A DNA stretch of 25,286 nucleotides from Conidiobolus incongruus B7586 (taxonomy: Eukaryota; Entomophthoromycota; Entomophthoromycetes; Entomophthorales; Conidiobolaceae). The notes below the pieces were generated by a model. It saw only the letters and a list, made by a program, of their open reading frames with translations. It had not been told where the DNA came from and did not search any database. This document shows positions 10,699 to 20,184 of this stretch, in pieces (within the stretch, counting starts at the first letter, position 1; each line of letters begins with the position of its first letter). The stretch covers positions 1 to 25,286 of the forward strand of contig JNEM01014419.1 in assembly GCA_000697335.1 (NCBI GenBank). Direction: 5' to 3'. The position numbers were made by a program, and so were the translations under genes.

Positions 10699-11517
10699 CA
10701 TAATCATTTTTAGATTAACTCCTTATTGAATTGTCATCAATTTCGTACTTTATCTTTTATTATCTCGCTGACTAAACATTATTTGTAGTAAAATAATTCT
10801 TTACTGATTTATTATACTTTTTAATTTATTCTTTAGATGATTTTAACGTGAATAATTATTATGGTATTCATTTTATTATCATTAATTTATTATTCTATTA
10901 TTTATTAGGACTAGAATCCTTGTTTAATAGGAATCCAATTTGGTAACTATTTTTATATACTCAGCTTCTAATTTTGGAGCAAGGTTAAATAATAATTTTG
11001 CAATTATATTATTTTATTCATCACATTCATTAGATCGTCAAGTTCCAGTTACATGAGCACTTTTAGCTAATGATCTCTTGTTTAGTGTCAAGTTAATCAA
11101 TTTCATTATATATTATCATTCCTATTCATATACATTTTGCTTAATCAATTTTTATATAATTGATTTAACAATCATTTTACACTCAAAACTATTCTTAATT
11201 AATCAATTTTTCTACTTGAAGTTTAGGTCAATTATTGAAACAATGAATATTTATTATGTAGACATAAACAATGTTTATATTATAAGATCATTTTAATCAA
11301 AAATGATTATCACGACATATATTAAATAGTAAAATTTTTCCAGTATATATTTAGCATATAAAATTGAATTTTATTAATTGTGTGATTAATTTTTCATCAA
11401 ATTATTAACATTTTACAATCACCCTAGCAGATTCAAAACGAATAAGATAAGTAATCCTGTAGATTAATATTAATAACCGTGTAAAATCTAGACGACTTAA
11501 ATTAACTAAACCCCAGT
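10699..11517. other. Spacer between convergent RBM39 and cullin genes
   Basis: Holds the two 3' UTRs and poly(A) sites. No coding exon is supported. An open frame at 11078-11296 is Ile/Tyr/Phe-rich, as expected of translated A/T spacer. The 11430-11517 stretch next to the cullin stop is less A/T-biased and is probably its 3' UTR. Confidence 0.55.
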
Positions 11518-14500
11518 TTAAGCTAAGTAAGCATAGCAGTCTCTATTAGATTCAGATCTCTCCATATATTGTTTATCAATAAGAGATTCAATAGTCTGCT
11601 TAATAAAAGGGATAGATGGTTTAAATTGACTTTGTGTCAGTTGGAAAATTTCTTGAACCAATTGTGTATGGGTTAAAAGTTTTCTGGACTTCATTATCCT
11701 TACAATAACAGACTAAAATGGAATTAATAAAATATTTTAAAATAACCTAATCAAAACCATACCTGTAAATATAATTTTCTATCTTCTTCAACTTTCTTCA
11801 CAGTTTCTTTATCTTCCATTTGAATTTCAGTCTGATTAAATTGAATCAACTTTAATTTAAATCTCTTGTTATTATAATTCATATTAAGCGAAAATTTTTG
11901 ATTTAGACTAAGGTTGGTATCTAATGGACTTTCAATAGGGTTCAATAATTTGTTGTCGATAAGAGACTTTAAAATGTTTATAATATCATTCATGGGAAGC
12001 TGTATTTGAGTTTGAATCTGTTCAAGTGTTAAAGTATCGGATTCGTTGAAACAATAAAGAACACTAAGTTGGTAAAGAGAGCAGTTCAATTCATACTTTT
12101 TAGGTAAATAATTTAACGTTAAATCTCCTAAAGAAATCCAAAAATGATGAATCTGGATATGTTGATTATTTATGATTAATGAGAAATGATACCTTTGCAT
12201 AAATGCCATAGCCAATTTAACTTTCTACCAGTATGTTGTGAATGATAATATGTTTGAAATGTCGAAATACTAGAGTTGAGCTAAACAAATAATTAGTAAA
12301 ATGAATTTAATGTAAGAAACTGAATTTTAAATATTTACGATATCAGGTACTCTAAATTCATTTCTTTGATTTACAGTTTGAGAAGATGAATTATTAATAG
12401 GCCATGCACCAGTTGTCAAAATCATAAAATTAGTTGAAACTGCTAAAAATATACAAATTAATGTAATTAATAAAAATTAGAGTAATTTTGATATATACCT
12501 GGTTGATTCGTTTCAATAGAACTCAAATATGTCTTAAATAATTGATTCAAATCTCTATTAATAGCTAAATCGGTAATCATTCTTTGTAATACTGTAGTGT
12601 ACTCAGGTCCACATTCCGTCTTTAATTTTGAAACCATTAAAGACTCCTGATCCTCGGAAACTGATAGACCGTGAATAAGTCGCTTCGCAAGGAGTCGAGA
12701 ATAAAACTTTTGAAACATATCTTTATCGTCAATATATTTGAATAGGACGATCTATGGAATTTTTTTTTGATAAATAACAGTTGATTTGTTGGAATATTTG
12801 GTAAATTTACCATATTTGATAACTTCAACTCGGGGTCGGTATCGTTAATTTCTGTAGGATTGGAGTTGGTGCTGGTGGTTGGTTGACTATTGGTTAAAGG
12901 TTTAACACCTTTTTTTAACATTAAGTCAGCATATTTGGCAAGCATTTCTGGTGGCTGACCATAAGGTATACCCTTTGGATCGCGAGGAGCGTTAATAATT
13001 CTTCTGAAAGCTTTATCGACAGCTGCAATGAACTGAGAGTCATTCAAAAATGTACTGTTTGTAATGGACATGAATTTAGTATGGGTGTTCAAAAGTAGTT
13101 CTACATAAATTCTTGGATCCTAAGTTTTTTAGCTTTAATAATGATTTCTCATCTAAAAATAGAATAATTTACCTTGTTTGGGCCTTGTTCAAATTCATGA
13201 ATAGCTTCCGATCCAATTTTAACCACATAATCCTCAAATATTTTCAAAATTGAATTAATTCCATTGGGAATGCGATTGACTAGTTTATATGCTAAAGTAC
13301 ATTCTATGTATTTAGATTAATAATTGTTACGCTTTGTATTCATGATTAGTAAATTACGTTCAAATTGATGATTAATCAAAAAATTATCAAAAGCTGCATC
13401 TAATTGATCTTTATAATTTATAATTAGTTCAATATCTACTGGATGGATTGCCTAAATTAAATATTAAAGATTAAATACACATTGTAAATGAATTATAGTC
13501 GTGATTACCTTTGAGAACGAAGATTCGTGACAGATTTTTTTAATTAGTGCTTCTTCAAATTCAATCCTTTCAAGTGCCTAAATAGAAATACATAAACTTA
13601 TTGCGTAATAATTTGATGAATTAAAAATACCTTAATCATGAATTGGTGCATGTCTCCTTCTGATATAAAACCAGCAGCTTGTCTCTTATAAAATTGATGG
13701 GTGGCTGCCATGAATGGTAACTCAAATTGGTTTTTGTAAAGTTCCAAGTCATTGAGTTCTAGTTCATCCGTATTACAGTTTTCCATGAGGATCAATGATT
13801 GATTCAGCTCCCAAATGGGTTGAAGGTTAATTAGTTTGAGATTTCGATGCTCTTCAATGCTTCGGAAAACAGTTTTCATTAATTGATTCTGATCGTTTTT
13901 CTCAATGCTTAGAATAATCTCTTCTTTCCAAATTAAGTGCGATAGCTAACCAAGAGAGTTATAAATAAATAATAAAAATATTGAATAATATAGCTCACCT
14001 TCAATATGGTCATTCTGTCATAGCCATAAATTGGTCCAAGTGGTATTTCCCTTCCTTCAGAATCATCGAGATCTTGATTCAGTTGATTCCAGTGATCCTG
14101 GTGGTCGTTTATATCGATATTACCGTGCAATTTCAATTCATCATCTTCATCCCCTGCGAGTCTTGGTGCGACTATCGACTTATTCAAGTAAGCGAACAAA
14201 GAATCAACATATTTTGTTAGCATATGAAATTTATTCCACTCCTCAGAATACACTGATATCATTTCAGTATTCGATTCAATTAATTTCTAATCAAGTTAAA
14301 ATATAAAACACAAGATTAATTGAATTAAAATATATTTATTAAAAATCAAATTTTATATTATTTACTCTTTTAATTAATTGAGAATAATTTTTAAAATATT
14401 TAATTAAATTTTTATATAATCTGTCATCGTAAGCTTTCGGATAAGAATTACATAATTCATAAACTGCTCTATAAAATATGTTATGTCACTATTTTCATAA

Positions 14501-14633
14501 TATTAAAATGAACTTACTGATATATTTTAATACTTTGAACTTGACATTTTTGATAAAAATAAAGTTGATTTAAATAATCTTCAATTTGTTTATATACTGG
14601 TGAAAATGAAGTTTTTTTAGGTCTCAAAGACAT
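11518..14633 (-). CDS. CUL1: Cullin, CUL1-like scaffold of SCF ubiquitin ligases
   Basis: Thirteen exons in coding order: 14633-14518, 14468-14366, 14286-13999, 13945-13631, 13577-13509, 13451-13358, 13303-13173, 13119-12811, 12751-12499, 12442-12339, 12280-12193, 12127-11763, 11712-11518. The 12 introns (49-79 nt) are all GT-AG and in consistent phase. The product is 809 residues, slightly longer than human CUL1 (about 776). Cullin repeats run from residue ~35 (IYQAVYELC). The cullin-homology core shows [39 protein letters not shown] and HTGRKLNW. The C-terminal winged helix has IVRIMKSRK, with the neddylation lysine at about K753, and the protein ends in YAYLA. Family knowledge: the N-terminus binds Skp1/F-box and the C-terminus binds Rbx1. 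An Asp/Asn/Gln-rich insert of ~40 residues follows SLFAYLNKS (~112-155). CUL1 over CUL3/4 is likely, not proven. Confidence 0.9.
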
Positions 14634-16069
14634 ATTCAAATTTTAATATTCAATTTCGAATTATTTTAATTGTTAAGGAGTAATGATAATAATTTTAATG
14701 GGGATAATTTGTTGTTTTAATTAAGTTTAATGTAAGGGATTGGGGATTTTTATCCTTTATCGATTCGTTTTTATTTGGAATAGTTTGTGGGTCTCTTGAT
14801 GTCATATTGTTTATGTCAAATTGATATGAGAATTTTTAGACTATATTGATATTTTGAATTATCTGATTTTCTCATATTATTCAATGCTATATTTATAATT
14901 CGTTCTTTTTAGCTAGTGAATAATGTTGATATATAATAAATCTATTAATTTAATATATATTATAGTATAAATTCAGCCATTTTAAAATTTTTTAATTATT
15001 TCAAATATATTAAGGAAGTGTGGATATTCTTCAATTTCAGAATTAGATAGGAATATTCAAATATGGATTGTTTACAACATTTTGAAACATAAAATCTACA
15101 TAAATATAAGGATATATATTGGTATAATATTCTTTAATAACCCTTTTTTAAGTTGATATATATCTTATACCCTAATCTATCATTTTATATATTTTATTCT
15201 AATAATATTTTTTTGATATACTTATTATTCAAATTGATTAACTTGGCAATAATTTTGTAAAATACTGTGAGAAAATCTGATAAACCAATTTTCACTAATT
15301 ATCTTAAAAGCTTTATTATATCCATTTGAGAATTTTATACCCTAACAATTCCAAGTTCATAGATTACGGTAATTTAAGTTTTAAATAATATTCTACTTAG
15401 TAATATTGAACTTAGAAATCATTAATTTGCAATTGTTACGAATTATAATAGTTATATATATATATTTTCTTGATATTCAATTGATTTCAGCATTTTTATC
15501 AATGAAATTTTCTAAACTCATAGATATTTCAAACAAATATATAACTTGGATCATATTTGATCATCTATATACTATTATCTGGTATAAAAATAATTTTAAA
15601 AGTTTAGTAATTGAATTAAACTTGGCAAATAATTATATGCATCATTTTATAAAATTTAAAGATATTTTATTTGAAAATTTTTTGAAAATTAAAAAAAATA
15701 AAGAGGTAATTTTAACCATATCTACAGGATCATAATATAATCACAAAATATAATTTTATTATATATCAATAAGTCAATATTAAAAAACTTACAATATAAC
15801 TGATATTGTGAAATTTGTCATTTGAATAATATTTCTTGTAAAATATTTGAATAACCTGAATTTTGATTTTTTAATTTATTATGAATGAACGTATTTTATT
15901 GATATATTTTCAATCATCCCAATCTAGCTTAATTTTAAATAATAATGTTATAAATAAATAGTGGTATAGTAAAATACTTTTAAAATTTAAAGGGATTTTA
16001 TTTTTTATATAATATATATTTAATATATATCTGTATTATAAGATCGAAAAATTAAACTTTATTTAGATT
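14634..16069. other. Cullin upstream region
   Basis: A/T-rich spacer that includes the cullin promoter. No clear TATA box is seen on the minus strand. A G-rich patch on the plus strand (14697-14800) is the region immediately upstream of the cullin start. TTATACCCTAA occurs twice, at 15165-15175 and 15335-15345. The open frame 15406-15735 is rejected as random A/T translation. Confidence 0.5.
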
Positions 16070-17190
16070 GATTTATTATTTTAAATAATAAGACTTTTTT
16101 AAGATTAAAAATAAATGAAAATCCTAATATATAGTTCATAAAAATAGATATATAATATAAAATTAATACTCTCCTTTATTATTAATGACTTTTTACCATA
16201 GCTTTGGCAAATTTCTAACTTTTAACAATTGTTTTTTATTAATGACTGAAATTTGATATTTTATAAATTAATTTGATTATAAAAATTTTCTTTTTTATAA
16301 GCTAATTTTTAATTACTAAAAGCAGTTATGATTATATAAGTTATAATTTAGTTCATATAACAATTATAATAATTATTCTTAATATTCTTAATTAGAAAAT
16401 ATTTTATAATAATACCTTTAAATATTTTATAATAATTATATAATAAATTAGGTATCTTTAAATTATATTGCCAAAGCCAATTAAAGATAATTTTATTTAA
16501 AAAAATAATTTAACCTAATATTAATTAATTTTCTTTCAGAAATTAAGTAAAAATAATATTTATTATTTTGATTTATTTAATAATAAATATTAATTTACAA
16601 ATATATTATTTTTTTATTTGAATTTATAAATTAATTTATTATTATTTAACCTAGTATTTTAATTAATTATTAAAAAAATATATCAAAATATATAATTTAT
16701 TTATTATAATAATTTATCATATAATTTTATTTAATTTTTTTATATGAAGTTTTATTTAGTTATAGCTATTTTAACTTTTTTAGCTTTAATTAAATTATAA
16801 GGTATTTATTTTATATTTTTATTAATTAATTTAAGTTTAAGTTTTAATAATTATAATATATTTATATAAAAAATATTTATTTATTTTAATAACTCTTAAA
16901 CTAATAAAAGAAGGTATTTTTCAATATATTTTTTCTCCTATCAATTATTGAAATAGTTATATTTAAAATTGATTTTTTAACTTTTAATAAGTTTTAAATA
17001 ATTTTTTTAAGTGTAATATCATTTACCTATTGATAAATAATCAAATTAGTTAAAATAATATCTCTAATAGTTATTTATATATTTTAAATAACTTTAAAAG
17101 GTTTATGATTAAGTTTTACTCATATTAAAATAAAAGACTTTTGGAAATTATTATTTAAATTGAATAAAACAATAAATTTCAAAAATGAAT
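16070..17190 (-). repeat. Dispersed A/T-rich repeat, copy C (inverted)
   Basis: Reverse complement of copy A over essentially its whole length. AAATTATAAGGTATTT at 16792-16807 is the exact complement of the 16-mer in copies A and B. The blocks around 16170-16340 and 16930-17170 match copy A around 960-1090 and 95-330 in the right order and spacing (about 700 bases between outer blocks in both). An 18-mer at 16245-16262, ACTGAAATTTGATATTTT, is identical to one in copy D. There is no coding potential, and the ends are uncertain by tens of bases. Confidence 0.66.
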
Positions 17191-20097
17191 ATTTTAATAT
17201 AAAAAATTACATAACTATATATATAGTTTAAAACTATATATTTATTGGTTTTTTATCGGTTAATATTTAAATAATAATAAAAAAGATAAAATCTAAGTTT
17301 ATGATTATTATATATTTAATTAAATAATTGTAATTTGATTATTTTGAAAAAAAATCACTTTATTATTTAATATCAAATTTTTTATACATAATTATAATTA
17401 AGTAAAAATAAATTAATAAATAATTATGAGATAAAATAAAATTATTTGATTAGATAATAACAATGTAAGTTGTTGGTAATATCACCAATATATTTCCTTA
17501 CTTATTATATCAATATAATTTTTTTTAAAATTAATATTACATTTGGAAAATCAAAAATTAAAAATTTCTCATTTTATTCTATTTTAAATTAATAATTAAA
17601 ATAATTTTAATTTTTGAATAAAATATTCAAAGCAAATATTTACAATATTTAAAAGACTCCATTAATTGTAAATGAATTAATTTATAAATAATTGATATCA
17701 ATATAAAATGATTAAAATATATAATTATTGCATCACTATAGTAACTCTCTGAATTTTAATTATCTCATTTGAAATTATATTTTTATAGTGATAAATAGCA
17801 TCCAAATATTTTAAAAGTAAAAATTACAAATCTATTATTAATTAAAAATTACTATTAAATTCAATATATTAATTTAAACTAAATTTTATTTATAGTTGTT
17901 ATAGATCATGAATTACCAATTAATAATGAAAATAATTTTTTTATCAACATTTTAGATCCATATTATTATACATAGATTTTCCTATATTTTATATATTTCA
18001 TTATCAATACTTTGAAATTTCAGTTTAAGTAAAATGATAACATTATAAAGAAATTTACAATTTCAATAAATAACAAATTTCCCAATTTTTTCATTAATAC
18101 CAATATAAGTAAAATTCAGAATACTAATAAAAATTCCGACTTTCATCTATAACAAAACTACTCGAACTAATAATTTCTCTCTAATATATAAATATGGCAA
18201 CTTTTCTGGAAAAATATTTCATTTTAAATTTTTTGCCCTTTTTGAATATTTATTGGATTTGTATTACCCGAAATTATTTTAAAATTTGTGATTAATTCCA
18301 AAATTTTCTGGATGATTTAGTAAGTTTTTAGTCGTTTAAATATATTGATGCTAACAAAAATTTGGATAAATTTAGTATTCTTTTATCAAATAAAGGTATT
18401 TAGTAAATTGGAACCGAATATGAAAGTTGTTAAATTTGAATTGAAAAATGCATAAATGTCTTGACAAATATTGGTAGAAAGAAACAAAAATAAAATTAAT
18501 TGAAATTATATCATATGATTAGTCATTGTTATTGGCATTTATGATCAAATTGCCACATTTATCAAAAAATAAAATTGATTCCTAATTTTATCTTTTCATA
18601 AATCTTGTGTTTGTCTTAACTTATTAGGAATAGTCACTCAGTATTGCTTTAAATTGATATCAATTGAAATGATACAAGCAGTATAGATAGTTCATTATAT
18701 TAGTTAGCGAATAAATGGTAATTATACGTGAAACGGGTATTGAAAATAAGCTTTTATGAAAGGCTGTATCCCTTTTTCGATATTGGAACAATAAAGAATT
18801 TATCATTTTAAACAAGTATTTGATAATCTAAGAATTCAGTTATAATGCGGTAAGCTTTAAAATTATTATTAATTAGAATCCTATTTCAAGAATTAATACA
18901 AAATATCATAGAAAAGTATTTTCAAATTGATCCATTAAATAATGTTTAAGGTAATTGAATCAAATCAAGAGATTAAAATGAACAAAAATTCCAATTATAG
19001 TTCAATATTTAATTAGAGTTAAGCATCAAGAGTGATGAATGTTCAGTAAATCAAATAATACTATCAACTATGCTATATTTTTTATCATAAAGCTCAAATT
19101 AACAATAATATTTGATAAAAATAAATATTTTCATATTGATAATTTTGATCATTGTCAAATATATATACATTTCGCTTCTTCTAAATTGATTATGATAGAT
19201 TTTCAATGATGTTATAATGTATTAATTGAATGGTGTAATTGTTGATATAATTCAATATATATTATCGACCTATACATGATTATTCTAAAAATGATTATGA
19301 ATATGATGATATTTTGTTTATTGGAAAATATCTTTTGAATTTTATATAAGATATATTTGAAAATTTTCTTAAAATGATATTAAATAATTTAACAAATAAT
19401 TCTCAACCTAATAAATCTATTATCAAATGACTATTTGTGAAAATTGAAAAATATTAAATATCCTATAAAATAGTTCAGGATTAAAAATATAATCAAAATG
19501 AAATTCCTTAATAATAATGATAATTTTCAACTTTCCATTGTTCTGATACCAACCCTGATTGCGGTAATTTTTTATTAATTTTTCAATTTTTTTGCGTTAT
19601 TAATTCGGATATATTTAAAATTAAAAAGTAATATTAATTTTTCAATTAATTGATTTAATAATAATTTTTTGACATGATATTAATGTAATTATAAATATAA
19701 TTTGATTATTATCATGATTTATCAAATTCTATTGTAGAATATATTGATACTATAATTGACTGATATCAACTTAACATATATCCAATACCACTAAGCATTC
19801 CAAAATATATTCAATCTAACTTGAAATTTTATTAACGTTTTTCAAAATTCGTCAAATTAATTCAAAAATTTTTAATTTATAGGTTTTGATTGGTAATCTC
19901 TTTATCCGATCCCAAAATTTTTAATAAGTCAAAATTATTTCCAAAATAATTTTACCATGAAATTACTCAATTAGGAAATTTATTGAAATTAAATAATTTG
20001 TATTTTATTTAAATTTAAATAAAATTTCGTACTAATGAATATTCCCCTAAATTGCCTTTTTAGTTAGAAATTGTCCATTCGGGTTTGATTGTTGAGA
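17191..20097. other. Long gene-free region upstream of the H+-ATPase
   Basis: Nearly 3 kb with no supported exon. From about 18050 to 18250 and from 18600 to 18830 the sequence is less A/T-biased; the second patch contains an imperfect hairpin listed separately. The last 150 bases before the ATPase TATA box are the likely core-promoter zone. A highly expressed pump gene could use far-upstream control sites here, but none can be named. Confidence 0.5.
18723..18782. other. Imperfect long hairpin in a G+C-richer patch
   Basis: An inner hairpin GCTTT-TATGA-AAGGC at 18750-18764 is nested in an outer stem. There GGGTA (18735-18739) pairs with TATCCC (18767-18772, one bulge), AAA (18731-18733) pairs with TTT (18774-18776), and TACG (18725-18728) pairs with CGA (18778-18780) with a bulged A. 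The patch is richer in G+C than its surroundings. It could be RNA, a protein-binding palindrome or chance. Confidence 0.2.
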
Positions 20098-20106
20098 TAT
20101 AAATAG
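20098..20106 (+). promoter_or_regulatory. TATA box of the H+-ATPase gene
   Basis: TATAAATAG, 75 bases upstream-to-start from the expected TATA position to ~20181. It is the best TATA match in the window and sits just after the last G+C-richer promoter segment (20060-20096). Confidence 0.6.
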
Positions 20107-20157
20107 ATGTAATGGTAACCGTGTTGACTTGGTAAAATTCTAATCGTTTTAACTTTG

Positions 20158-20184
20158 ATGAATTTTGCAAAATTGCAAATATGA
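20158..20184 (+). promoter_or_regulatory. Upstream ORF overlapping the H+-ATPase start (ATGA)
   Basis: An ATG at 20158 opens an 8-residue frame whose TGA stop (20182-20184) overlaps the ATPase ATG (20181-20183) as ATGA. Its start context is poor (T at -3), while the main start has A at -3, so leaky scanning or termination-reinitiation could both deliver ribosomes to the main frame. Two further upstream ATGs (20107, immediately followed by TAA; and 20112, eight codons including stop) lie so close to the TATA box that they are probably not transcribed. Confidence 0.4.

Noticed and set aside
11078-11296. 72-codon open frame after RBM39
   Set aside because: Ile/Tyr/Phe-rich spacer translation lying between two convergent 3' UTRs.
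11763-12215. Starting a separate protein at the ATG inside this open frame
   Set aside because: The first ~90 bases of that frame are mostly intron 12128-12192 and the preceding exon read out of frame; the spliced model restores the KGDLTLNY cullin motif.
13304-13357. Alternative cullin splice at this intron, using GTAACA as a 27-nt or 39-nt intron
   Set aside because: The 54-nt version starting GTAATT matches the usual intron size, keeps phase, and gives an ungapped match to CUL1 helices; the shorter choices insert extra residues.
15165-15345. Interstitial telomere repeat
   Set aside because: Only isolated CCCTAA units, no tandem array.
15406-15735. 109-codon open frame on the plus strand
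   Set aside because: Begins at a non-ATG codon; composition is Ile/Asn/Lys/Phe/Tyr-dominated as expected from translating A/T spacer; no domain or codon signal.
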